Shown here: positions 1 through 9,944 of the stretch, in pieces
Layout of the letters: each line of letters begins with the position of its first letter
How positions within the stretch are numbered: position 1 is the stretch's first letter
Assembly: GCA_029204225.1 (NCBI GenBank)
Contig: CM055097.1
Location: 44,877,366-44,941,365 of the forward strand
Direction of reading: 5' to 3'
Source: Diphasiastrum complanatum
Lineage: Eukaryota > Streptophyta > Lycopodiopsida > Lycopodiales > Lycopodiaceae
Length of the DNA: 64,000 nucleotides
Translations under genes and position numbers: made by a program
Notes under the pieces: generated by a model
What the model was told of the DNA's origin: nothing
Databases searched by the model: none
The model's input: the letters and a program-made list of their open reading frames with translations, nothing else

Positions 1-61
1 GGATTATGCCAAATACTATATATAGGATGTGGATGTAACATACTAAATATTGAAGATGAAG

Positions 62-66
<5 letters not shown>

Positions 67-155
<89 letters not shown>
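67..155. repeat. (GA)n microsatellite
   Basis: Uninterrupted GA dinucleotide tract of about 89 bp. It is one of several unusually long GA/CT arrays in the window. The following stretch to about 655 carries no gene I can support and may include LTR sequence of the adjacent minus-strand gypsy element, but I could not find its ends. Confidence 0.95.
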
Positions 156-156
<1 letters not shown>

Positions 157-655
157 ATATGCTAAATTAAAGTAGCCGCACCAAACAAATTCAAAAGGAA
201 ACTTTTAGAAGTCATATAAGACTAAAAGAAAGAATAGCCCACAAAAGCTGGAAAATATAGAGAAGAGAACACCTCATCTTGTGGACTTTTTTGGAGGTGT
301 GCGTAAATTTCATAAACGGTGTGATTCATAGCACTTCAAATTAAATGTAAACTAAATGCATGCCACATGGGAGTAAGTTAAACGAATAGGCCATAGAAAA
401 ACATTCAACCATAGAGTAGAATGCTTTGTCGATTCTTTTTGTTTGGAAAAGGAAATTGATGTGGCCATTATGTTGGGTTCAATGGACCATAAAACATTGC
501 TTAAGCCTAACAACCTCACTATTGTCAAAATTTCATGAGCATTTTGCACGACAAGGCCCAATCAGTCATCACAACAGATACCCCAAAAGTATCATAACTA
601 TGTAAATCAAGTACTAAGCAAAAACTACAAGCAAAACATAAAAGAATAGTCATAG

Positions 656-1385
656 CTAGCCAAATCCTGAAGTAGAGGGAACATCTATAATGACATCTGT
701 AGTAGAGGAGAGAACTAAAGCCATGAGGGCTCGATCCTGCTCTGCCAATAATGGTGTATGATAAAAGACATCAATTGGCTCCCAAGTGGCCTCCTCACTG
801 AGGACGACCATCCCACTATACTAAAAACTGAACCTGCCTATGACGTCGACTATACTGAAGGCGAACCTGATGGATGGCAGCTGGAAAAAAAGGAAATAGC
901 TCTGGCTCTATAGGAAATGTGAGATCACGAAGAGCATCATCCTTAATGGCAGCTCGTAAAAGGCTAACATGAAAGATATCACAGGCTCGTGTAGAATCAA
1001 GCAACTGTAAGCGGTACGTAACAGGGCTGAGGCGATCCAAGATATAGTAAGGTCCATAATAGCATGGTGCAAGCTTCTCAGTAGAAGCATGACCCTGCAC
1101 AAAGTGATGACGTGCAAAGCGTAATCGGAGGTAAACCATATAACCAACTTGAAACTCAACATGACGGCGATGACAATCAACAAAAGTCTGATAGTGTTGC
1201 TAAACCTGTTGTAAGTGAGTAGCCGACACTTGGCAGTTGCATGCTACCAGTCCTCACACTGGGCTAGGAGGGGCTTACCCCTGGCAAAAGTGGCGTATAC
1301 CCATGAGCCAATAAGAAAGGTGAAACTCCAATGTTGGTACTAACAGAGCTATTATAGCTATACTCTGCCAAACATAATGCTAATC
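656..1385 (-). pseudogene. integrase C-terminus with chromodomain remnant
   Basis: 816-1139 encodes the integrase C-terminal beta-barrel (KLAPCYYGPYYILDRL, ACDIFHVSLLR). It runs into a chromodomain: VQFLV, then a stop at 816-818, then WDGRP, and after a frameshift EEATWEPIDVF. This matches the Y/F-L-V-x-W ... E-A-T-W-E core of chromodomains at the end of gypsy integrases. The protein would end at the stop at 656-658. The stop and the shift show that it is dead. Confidence 0.8.
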
Positions 1386-2488
1386 TTAATCCTTCCCGGA
1401 AGGAGAAACAAAATGTCGAAGGTAATCCTCAAGGATCCGATTAAGGACCTCAGTCTGCCCATCAGTAGTAGAATGATATGCAGTGTCCATCAGAAGCTGT
1501 ACATCCAAAATACGCATAAGCTCTGTCCAGAATGTAGATGTAAACTTACTATCCCGATCATATAGGATAGTACGTGGCATACCATGCAGGTGAAATATCT
1601 CTGATAGAAAAAGACGTGCGCACTGCTCAGCTATAATAGTATTGTGGACCGGTATAAAGTGTGTCTGTTTCGAGAACCGATCCACCATCACCATACAAGA
1701 GTCATGAACACGGCGGGTATGAGGAAGACCAAGGATAAAGTCCATAGAAATATGTGTCCATTGGCGATGAGGAATGGGCCAACTCTGGGGCAAACCAGCG
1801 GACTTAGCACGAGAATATTTATTACAAACACAAAAAGGACAATCACGAATAAGATGGGCTAGCTCAGACTTCATGGATGGCCAATAGAAATGGTCCTTAA
1901 GATGTGCATAAGACTTCTGAAAACCAAAATGGCCACCAATAGGGGAAGCATGAGCATCAGACAACAACTGAGGACGAATGGAAAGAGAACGTGTAATACA
2001 TAAAGCACCATAGTGGTATAAACGATCATCAACAACAATATAAACCTGGAACTTCCGAGAGGACGAAAGGGGATGAGTATGATAAACATTAGAAAAGTCA
2101 GAACAAGACAAACATGCGGTCGGTGAATCATCAGACCAAGAAGGAACTGAAGCAACAATACTATGTAACAATGCAGGAAGATGAGATAAAGCATTAGCTG
2201 CCATGTTTGCCTTGACTGGACAATACAAAATATCAAAATGAAAAGACTGTAAAAATTGTAACCAACGATATTGACGATCACTAAGATCACGCTGAGAAAA
2301 AAAATAATGGAGAGACTGATGATCAGTAATAATATCAAAGGGAAAACGATACAAATAATGGCATCATTTCTTAAGAGCATCGATGACAACAAGTAGCTCT
2401 TTTTCATGTACAGAGTAACATTGCTCATAAGAGCACAAACGACGAGACTCATAAGCAACAACACAGTCGGACTAACATAGAAGAGTGA
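1386..2488 (-). pseudogene. gypsy RNase H and integrase core
   Basis: The right part encodes RNase H, with the FDIITDHQSLHYFF block and a preceding YESRRL/HEKELL region that lies in shifted frames. The long open stretch 1386-2354 then gives the integrase HHCC zinc-binding region (GGHFGFQKSYAHL, then CPFCVCNKYSRAK). The catalytic triad is visible as the D of SMDFILGLP, the D of DRDSKFTS and the E of DGQTEVLNRILE. All three acidic residues are kept. An in-frame stop near 1386 separates it from the integrase C-terminus. Confidence 0.9.
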
Positions 2489-3639
2489 CTAAACCAATAG
2501 CACTAGCATCAATCTCAACAATAAAACATTGATCAAACTGGGGAGACACATAACAATAGCAAAAACAATGGCATGGCGTAAAGTATCAAAAGCAGTTTGA
2601 CACTCAGAAGTCCAAACAAAGGTATGAGACTTCTTTAGTAACGAATGAAGCGGAGCGGCCACAGTGGCAAAATACTTAATAGGACGACGAAGATGGGTGG
2701 CCATACCTAAAACATACAAACAAAATGAACATCGGTTGGGACAGGTCAATTCTCAATAGCCTAAACTTTCCGAGGATCAAGACGAATTTGTCCACCACAC
2801 ATAAGAAAACCCAAAAATTTGATTTCAGCCAAGGCAAAAGAACATTTGGACAATTTGGCAAACAGTTGATGATTAATAAGTAATTCAAACACAGATGATA
2901 GGTGTTTTACATGGTCAGACAAAGAAGTACTAAAAACAAGAATGTCATCAAAATAAACTAAGACACAAACACCTAAAAGAGGACGTATAATATTATTCAT
3001 AGCATTCTGAAATGTCGGTGGACCATTTTGAACACCAAATGGAAGAACACGAAATTCATACACATCCAAATGAGTACGAAATGCAATCTTATGCTCATCA
3101 GAAGGACGCATCCTAATTTGGTAGTATCCAGAACGTAGGTCAATTTCGGAAAATATGGAAGAAGTGCCAAGCTGATCAAAAAGGTCATCCATGTGAGGTA
3201 TAGGATACTGATTATGGATAGTCAGCTTGTTTAAGACACGATAGTCAATGCAAAGGTGTTTGGTTCCATCTTTTTTGGCAACAAGGAGGACATGAACACC
3301 AAAAGGACTATGGCTAGAAACAATGAGGCCCTGACGTAAAAGGGAAGCAATTTGGAATTGAACCTCATCACGTTCATCTTTAGACATACGATATGGAGCA
3401 TGAGAAGGTGGGGTAGCACCAGGAATAAGATCAATATGGTGGATGACTTCTCATAATGGTGGCAAAGACGTAGGTTCTGAATAGACCACAGAATACCGAT
3501 GCAATAAGTCAGAAATCACTTGAGAAAGAGGACCCATGAATGGAGCAGGAGGAGCAGCAATTGATGTACTCTGAACGATAAAAAGAGCTGCACCCTCAGC
3601 CTTTGGCAGGCTATGCATAAACTGCTTTCCGGTAACCAA
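2489..3639 (-). pseudogene. gypsy reverse transcriptase (broken)
   Basis: The conserved stretch 2761-3387 carries the RT palm and fingers: an EIDLRSGYYQIRM block and the catalytic YFDD motif followed by ILVFS. Upstream, 3451-3639 encodes the protease-RT linker and is separated from RT by an in-frame stop near 3451. Downstream, 2489-2749 continues the RT connection (RRPIKYFATVAAPLHSLLKK) in a shifted frame. The catalytic core itself looks intact, but the reading frame is broken on both sides, so no full polyprotein can be made. Confidence 0.9.
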
Positions 3640-3646
3640 CTGATAG

Positions 3647-4198
3647 GTTGGAAATTAAGCCCACAGTTGTCTCCTTGGTTAATGACTAATTTCTATTTCA
3701 TGATTCTTCTTGCACATTTATTAATCATTGATCTAGGGTTAGGTGAAACCAACTTTGGTTCTACGTCTGCTCATCCGATACCTGCAGGAATCACAACCTT
3801 AGACAGTCAATTTATTTGAAAAATGTCTACAACGGGCTTCTAGCTAATCTCCATCAAAGGGTAACCAATCCTATCATAATTTCAAGTTCCAATGTTAAGT
3901 TCAATTATTTGAAGTCATTGAAGACTTAGTCATTTTCAAGGACTTCCACAAACTAGCATTTAGAACAAGTTTGCAGAAATAAATTAATTTTGCGAGAGTC
4001 TGCAAAAATACTCTTAAGTGTCACGACAGTTTTAGAAATGAACTATGTTTTCCACAGTGTCGCCTTTTCGCATTTTTTTGAAATGCGAAACTAGCATAGT
4101 TCAACAGTTTTAGACTATTTTGCAACAGTTCAAAAGTTTAACTGTTTTTAACACCTTCGGCCTTTTTCGCACTTTCCCAAAAAATGCGAAGAGAGAGA
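3647..4198 (+). mobile_element. copia-A LTR fragment
   Basis: From GGAAATTAAGCCCACAGTTG onward this stretch is the reverse complement, with scattered differences, of the right part of the LTR at 34284-35815 and of 23460-23790. It therefore lies in the opposite orientation to those copies. It contains a 10-bp-stem hairpin (TTTCGCATTT / AAATGCGAAA, 4066-4090). Similarity stops near 4198, so the LTR is truncated. Confidence 0.75.
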
Positions 4199-4770
4199 AT
4201 GTTAGCGGATTCCAGAGAATCCCCAGATGCCGAGCCAAGCTGAAGACACAGAGTATCTCTCACCCATAACTGAGGAGGTCTCAGAAGGAGGTGAGCAGAA
4301 GAAGCTAAGAGTCGAGCATGAGAGCCGAGGATTACTGGCTAGGATTACAGTTATTTTCAATGTCAGCCTACATGGTGTATCCCAGAGAAGGAACAACCAT
4401 GTAGGACTTTCAGTAATGTTCCTAGGCAATGTAAATAAGTGTAGACCCCCTTAAATAATTTAGAGTGAGCCACCTTTTGATGGTGACCTCTAGTGGAAGG
4501 GCTATTTTCACTTGTAGTTTCTAAATTAGTAGAATTACCACTTAGGCTCCACATGGGTAGCCCTCTTGCTTATTTGAGGGCCCCCCTCTCTTGTGAGGGA
4601 GCTTTTATTGTATTGTCATCTCTCTTGATTGAATAAAGAAGATCCTCCATGAGTTCTTGGCAATTGAGAAGCTCCTTGTTCATGGCTATCTTCTTGAGTG
4701 AAATTCCTATGAACATGTTTTTTCTTTCTTACAAGAACATGTTTCGCTTTGCACACATTTTTCACTTCCA
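4199..4770 (+). other. probable LTR or UTR-like remnant
   Basis: Non-coding stretch with a candidate polyadenylation signal (AATAAA at about 4632) shortly after a C-rich and T-rich block, an arrangement common in the U3-R part of plant LTRs. No partner copy was found in the window and no protein of note is encoded, so the assignment is weak. Confidence 0.3.
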
Positions 4771-4778
4771 TCTCGATC

Positions 4779-5040
4779 GACGCCTTCACCTGCCTTCTCA
4801 ACCAAAGCCATCAAGTCACTTATCGACAGACGCCTTCACCTGCCTTCTCAACCAAAGCCATCTAGACACTTCTCAACCAAAGCCATCCAGTCACTTCTCG
4901 ACCGAAGCCATCCAGTCTCATCTCAACTGATGCATTCCACTCCCATCTCGACCGACGACCTTCCATCCAATCTCGACCGACACACACCCATCACATCTCG
5001 ACCGAGCCGAAGCCACCCTTATCCCTGTCTCAAATCTCAA
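4779..5040 (+). repeat. degenerate minisatellite (TCTCGACC-rich)
   Basis: A 50-bp unit beginning CGCCTTCACCTGCCTTCTCA occurs at 4781 and again at 4831. It is followed by shorter degenerate copies carrying TCTCGACCGA / TCTCAACCAA about every 20-40 bp up to about 5040. Confidence 0.7.
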
Positions 5041-5084
5041 CCGATGTATTTTTTTCAGAATACTATTTTTTTTCAGTTTTTCAC

Positions 5085-5562
5085 CATGTCTTCCAACCAA
5101 AATTCCAGTTTCGACGACTCGGATGCAAATAAGATCGACATCCAGATGTACAACCTGGATATTGCCGAGATGCAGACCTGGTACCAACAGGCACAACCCT
5201 GTTTCAAAGTGATTGAGTTCCAAATTTTAGTCATGGCTGGATATTGTTTAGAGATGGTGAACTCTTGCAACTTTGCCGCAACGCGAAAGTCAACGAGCCT
5301 GACTCGAAGGTCGAACGATTTGTGAAAGTCAGCATGCTTCCAGGACAAACGAAGGATGAACGATTCGCGCATCATAAACATACCTCCAGGACTGCAAAAA
5401 TCCCAAAGCGATGCAAAACGAAAATACACAAAAGAAACGAAAGAAACGAAAGGAAACAAAACAAACGAAGGAAAATCTTTTGCGCTACCAACTGGCAGCT
5501 CAACGAGCTTGGAGTCTAAAACTTCACGCCCAACTGAAACAAGTAGAAACGATGGAGAGTAA
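5085..5562 (+). other. orphan frame-broken coding-like stretch
   Basis: An ATG at 5085 (MSSNQNSSFDDSDANK) opens a reading frame to 5325. Overlapping frames 5244-5519 and 5356-5562 extend it with Lys-rich sequence (5244 frame: KVERFVKVSMLPGQTKDERF). The three frames together look like a former protein of about 150 residues with one or two frameshifts. I do not recognise the family. It lies between repeats and the copia-B LTR, so it may be a captured host fragment or LTR sequence. Confidence 0.25.
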
Positions 5563-6031
5563 CTGATTAGTTGATTAGCGTTAACTAGTCTTGTAATTCT
5601 CTGTTTTAACTATCTTGTAAACTCCACATAGTGGAGATATAAATGATTCTTCTGGATCACAATAAAAGAGAGAAGACTATAATACTGTAAGATACAGTGA
5701 GACATAGAGAGTAGAGCAGAAAAAGAAAAAGACTAGAAACGAAAGAGCTATGCATGAAAGTCTGCCAACGAGCAGAACACAGTGAAAGAGTTGAGCATCA
5801 GGCCACCAAAGAGCGCGACACTGACGATATCGCTTTAAAAAAATCAAACTGATCATTGATTGCTCTATTTTCGTGCATTTCCTTGTCTTACGCTATCTTG
5901 ATTGCTAGAATAGAATCTGTTCTGTGATGTGTAGTCGCGTGTCTAGGTTCCTGTGAAGCTTTCGCACAAAAGAAAATCTAAAAAGGAAACAAAATCGTTT
6001 GCAACAACAAAGCGAAAACAGTTTCGTGACA

Positions 6032-6043
6032 TGGTATCAAAGC
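6032..6043 (+). other. copia-B primer binding site
   Basis: TGGTATCAAAGC directly follows the LTR end. This is the common plant copia site complementary to the 3' end of initiator methionine tRNA (canonical TGGTATCAGAGC, one change). Confidence 0.8.
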
Positions 6044-6095
6044 TTACATGTTATCACTATTGATATCTAAGCAGTGATTTTCTAGACAACACAAT

Positions 6096-6836
6096 ATGGC
6101 TACAACAGTCCAGACAAGAGTAGCAATTAGTCTTGATGGCGCAAATTACAAAATCTAGAAAATTAAAATCAAAACACTTCTGAAGGGCCAAGGCATCTGG
6201 TTGGTGACCGAACTCTTAGAGGTGCAGCCTCCAATGGGAGATCCGAGGAGAGCTGAATGGATAAGAAAAGATGAGCGTGCAATGGCGATCATCGTTTCGT
6301 CCATAAACGAAGATCTACTCATGCAGATTGAAGACTGCAAAAGCAGCCATGCAACATGGGAAAGATTAAAACAGAAGTATGAAGTGAGGACTGCAGCTTC
6401 AGTCATGCATCTTCACAATCAACTGCAATCCATACGATGGGATGACAATCAGTTAGATCAGCACGTTGAAAAGATCAGAACGATCTTTGCTCAATTCGCT
6501 GCTTTAGAACAGGAGCACCAGGTCCCAGCACCACAGCAGCTGATGTACTTCATGAAATCTCTACTGACGTCCTATCAGCCGTTGAGAATGCTCATACTGA
6601 GTCTACCAGATATGACATTCAACAAAGCAGTCAGTCTTGTTGCTGATGAGAGACTGAGGAGGGATGAAGGAGAGGGAAGCAGTGATCAAGAAAAGGCCCT
6701 CTTCATGAAAGGAAAGAAGAAGAACAATAACAAACCAAGATTCGAGAAGACGAAGTCCTCGAATCAACAATCTTCTTCTTGTGATCACTGTCACAAACCA
6801 GGCCATACGGCCAACAAATGCTGATTCAATCCAGCA
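6096..6836 (+). pseudogene. copia-B gag (stop-interrupted)
   Basis: Starts MATTVQTRVAISLDGANYK. A stop at 6156-6158 replaces the tryptophan usual in the YKIWKIKIK block, after which the frame stays open to 6824. The body matches the UBN2/Retrotran_gag region (ERLKQKYEV, LHNQLQSIRW) and ends in a CCHC knuckle (CDHCHKPGHTANKC), where a second stop falls. Confidence 0.85.
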
Positions 6837-6845
6837 ATATTTTGC

Positions 6846-7487
6846 ATGCACTACAAGAAGATGGGGCACTCTGCATACGATTGTAGATTCAACCCAAAAA
6901 GAAAGAACAAAGCTGAAAAGGCAAATGTTGCAGAGTCATCCAAGGATGCAGATAGAGGTGACGAAACCTTCATGATACTTGATGAAGCTTCAACGAGCTA
7001 CACTGAACAAGACTATGATGTAGTCATTGATTCAGGAGCAACATCACACATCACCTGCAACAAGAAGATCTTGATCGACTTCACAGAGCTCAAAAATAAC
7101 AGAGCAGTGATTCTAGGTAATGGGAGCAGACACGATGTCAAAGGCATCGGCACTCTACAGCTGCGGACACTGTCAGGACAATCAGAGCTGCCAGGAGCAC
7201 TCTACGTGCCTTCACTTAGAAAATATCTGCTATCAGTCTCCAAGATGGTAGATCTTGGTATTCGAGTTTTGTTCGACGACAACACATGCCGCATGATTGA
7301 GAAAAATACAAACAAGTTGCTAACGGTCGGATGTAGAGAAGGAAACCTCTACCAGGCCAAGATAATCAGCAACTCTAATAGCATATTAAATGCATCAGAA
7401 AATGAAGATCAGCTCTGGCATAGGAGAATATATCATTTAAACATGCGGCAAAGAATTTTTAAGATTCTGCCAAGAAAAAGGAGATAG
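6846..7487 (+). pseudogene. copia-B protease and pre-integrase domain
   Basis: The open frame opens on a second knuckle (CMHYKKMGHSAYDC), continues to the aspartic protease active site (VVIDSGATSHITC), and ends in the GAG-pre-integrase region (LWHRRIYHLN). At that point the sequence jumps to the integrase end, which marks an internal deletion of the catalytic core. Confidence 0.88.
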
Positions 7488-8316
7488 AACACCAGTTCAC
7501 TCCTGCATACACACCAATGATACAATGGTGTCGCAGAAAGAAAAAACAGAACGCTGGTCGAAGGAGCCAGATGCATGATGGCACAGGCTCGATTGCCAAG
7601 TCAATTCTGGACTGAGGCAATAGCTGCAATAGTACACCTACAAAACAGATCCACAACGACAACGTTGAAAGATAAGACACCATGCAAAATGTGAACAGGT
7701 AGAAAGCCTGATCTATCATATGTACGTGTTTTCAGATGTGTAGCATACAAGCACATTTCCAAAGAAAAAAAAAACAAGCTCAATGACAAATCAGAGCAAA
7801 CGATCATGGTCGGGTACTCGAATGGAACACAAGTGTACAGACTCTACGATCCAACCACGAAAAAGGCTGTTTCGAACAGAGATGTGAAGTTCGATGAGTC
7901 CACATTCCCTGGACTGAAAGATGAAAGGGGCCATGAGATCTTCACACTGCTGCCAATTCAAGAGGGAGATCGAGGACAGACATTAAATCAGAATGTAGAG
8001 CCACAGACTCCAGAGCAGCAGGAAGCATAAGATCAACCCCACGAACAAGAGACATTCGAGCAGCGATGAAAATAACCTAGAAGGTCAACCAGACAAAGAA
8101 GACTTCCAGACCGTTACCCTGACAATCTTCAGTGGAACGAAGACACGCAGTTCGAGTACCGCAGCTTTACTGAAGAGCCAACAACATATCAAGAAGCTAT
8201 CCAGAGTCCAGAGGGAGAATTCTGGAGGCAGGCAATGTCAGAGGAGATCGAGTCGATGAGGCGAAACGAGGCATGGACATTAGAGCCATTGCCAGAAAAC
8301 AGAAAACCATCACTAC
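7488..8316 (+). pseudogene. copia-B integrase C-terminus and RT start
   Basis: Successive frames give ERKNRTLVEGARCMM and FWTEAIAAIVHLQNRS (end of the integrase core), then VFRCVAYKHISKEKKNKL and GYSNGTQVYRLYDP (integrase C-terminus). After several shifts comes the first part of RT (EFWRQAMSEEIESMRRNEAW). Stops at about 7693, 8029 and 8068 and frame changes make it non-functional. RT proper is absent. Confidence 0.85.
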
Positions 8317-8870
8317 CCTGAAAAGCGAGCTGGTCCTCCTCCAAACTGTGCTGAATGTTGCTGAAGCAAAGAGATGAAAGCCCTCAACAAATAAAAATTA
8401 GCAAGGAAAATGGGCGCCCAATCAGAAAATCAGATTTGAAATTCAGCAATTAAGAAAGTGCTATGATACCAAGTTACAAGCTAAGATTCACTAGCTATGC
8501 TAGAAAGCAAGACTTAAGCTAGAAAGCAGGAAGAGAGAATGCTTAAGGAGGCTAAAGAGGAGCAATTATCATAAACTGAATAAAGGAATACAATGATGCC
8601 CTACATGTACCCTTTCCCTGAATCAAATAGAGGATTCAAAAAAGGGAGAGAAAAAGGATTTGGAGAGAAAATAGTGCGCCCTCCCAATAGGAGGACTCCC
8701 ACTCCAATTCAACGTGACCAAGTCCTAAAAACATGACCAAATAGGGCCCAAGGCCAATATATGAATAAAAAGGGTCCCTTAGGCCTACTTATGCATGAAT
8801 AAAAAAATGAACGCGATGTAACGAGCCAAGTCCATAACTGGAGTACCTTATGCGCTGCGGGGTATCACAC
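8317..8870 (-). mobile_element. LTR-like remnant with primer site, minus strand
   Basis: On the minus strand, TTGGTATCATAGC (about 8461-8474) resembles a copia methionine-tRNA primer site. To its right on the + strand lies an LTR-like stretch with two TTATTCAT/ATAT blocks and AATAAA-like sequence. No ORF accompanies it, so this is a weak call for a 5' LTR fragment cut by neighbours. Confidence 0.35.
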
Positions 8871-9352
8871 CATATGTCCTTGGATGACCCTTCCCAACTT
8901 CAAAGGTCACTACAAATACATTTCCCCCACGGGGCCATACTTTCTGAAGTAAAATATGAGAGGAGTCTTGGCCTTGCTTGAAAATTATTCGAAGGCGAAA
9001 TGTCTTTCTATTAATAATCATAATGTGCTTGTGCTGCATTCTTATTATGCCATGCCAGCCAGCCAGCCGGCCTAGCCGCCACTGGACAAGCCTACCAAAC
9101 ACAACAAATGTTACACCGAGCTTCTCCTCCGTAATTATGTTATAGCCGTCGATATTTCATACCCAGCCTTTCGGATGTTTCCACGTTTCATCAACGAAAG
9201 CTCACACACCGATAGGTGTGACTTCTGACACGTGCCTGACATCCATGTGGGTGAGCAAGAAAGCGGCCGTGTCCGAATGCACGACTACATCGTGAGCACT
9301 CCGGACCATTTTGCTGTCGGTACATTCTCCTTCCGGTATTCTTCAGCCAGTC

Positions 9353-9397
9353 AGTCAAATTTGACTCCCATAATAAATTTCTACTAAAAATATAAAA
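9353..9397 (+). promoter_or_regulatory. promoter of the receptor kinase: W-box palindrome and TATA box
   Basis: AGTCAAATTTGACT at 9353-9366 is a perfect 14-bp palindrome made of two inverted W-box cores (TTGAC), the recognised site of WRKY factors. TATAAAA follows at 9391-9397, about 25 bp downstream. A G-box (CACGTG) lies at 9229-9234. The start codon is roughly 500 bp downstream, leaving room for a 5' UTR rich in short repeats. The elements are seen; promoter activity is inferred. Confidence 0.5.
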
Positions 9398-9401
9398 AAA
9401 A

Positions 9402-9546
9402 GAGGAGGAGGAGGAGGAGGAAGAAGAAGGTTAGACGATGTAGTAGCTTGGTTAGGGTTGCTTTCTGGATGACGATGACGATGACGATGAAGTATGTCCG
9501 ATCCACCTTTTGATGGTAGACGATGGCGATGGCGATGGCGATGGCG
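9402..9546 (+). repeat. trinucleotide and hexanucleotide microsatellites in the 5' leader
   Basis: GGA/GAA triplets (about 9402-9428), four GATGAC units (about 9468-9490) and four GATGGC units (about 9519-9546). They lie between the candidate TATA box and the kinase start codon, so they would be transcribed in the 5' leader. Confidence 0.85.
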
Positions 9547-9944
9547 GAAGGAGTCGCGAGCGTTGGGCGTCGACGATAATTGAGCCGGTACATTAAATTG
9601 GAGTTGTTGTGGCTGTGGCAGCCGTAGTCAATCAATCAATTCATCGCCGCGCTTCATAATAAAGTGATTCGCCCAGTTGCAGGCAGGGCAGCAATATCGT
9701 CTCGTGACTTTGAGGATGGAATCATCGTCGCATGATCCTCTTACGACTTTCCTACCTCCTACTAGATCGTACTCGCAATCCCTTTTATGTATACCTTCGT
9801 TTGTTTGATTTATCACCACCACCTTCCTTATTTCCCCTCTTTCTCATGGCTCTCATCAACGAAAATTTTCCAGTTTGATCGATGGCAAGATCTAGCGCTT
9901 TTTGTAATTCTTTATTTCTCTGTTTCTCTGTAGCTCACTGTAAA

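Larger units (their letters stand above)
656..3646 (-). mobile_element. Ty3/gypsy chromovirus, decayed pol region
   Basis: Minus-strand pol remnant that reads, from right to left: the linker before reverse transcriptase, RT, RNase H, integrase, and a C-terminal chromodomain-like end. The order RT-RNase H-integrase is that of Ty3/gypsy, and the chromodomain places it among the chromoviruses. Gag and protease are missing because the element is cut at about 3646, where a copia LTR fragment in the other orientation begins. Several frameshifts and stops make it inactive. LTR limits were not resolved. Confidence 0.9.
5566..8316 (+). mobile_element. Ty1/copia element copia-B, internally deleted
   Basis: A 5' LTR (end at 6031 after GTGACA; TATA-like GATATAAATG near 5635) is followed by a methionine-tRNA-type primer site, gag, a zinc knuckle, protease, the pre-integrase domain, a truncated integrase and the very start of RT, where the element is cut. 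The left end of the LTR was not resolved. Most of the integrase core is deleted near 7480. A second copy of the integrase/RT junction lies at 36262-36630. Confidence 0.85.

Noticed and set aside
5244-5519. C2-domain call for the orphan stretch
   Set aside because: Only a loose resemblance over one short segment; not enough conserved positions to name a domain.
9882-9944. Upstream in-frame ATG for the receptor kinase
   Set aside because: It would place 21 residues with a Cys-rich stretch before a good signal peptide; the ATG at 9945 gives a standard secretory N-terminus.
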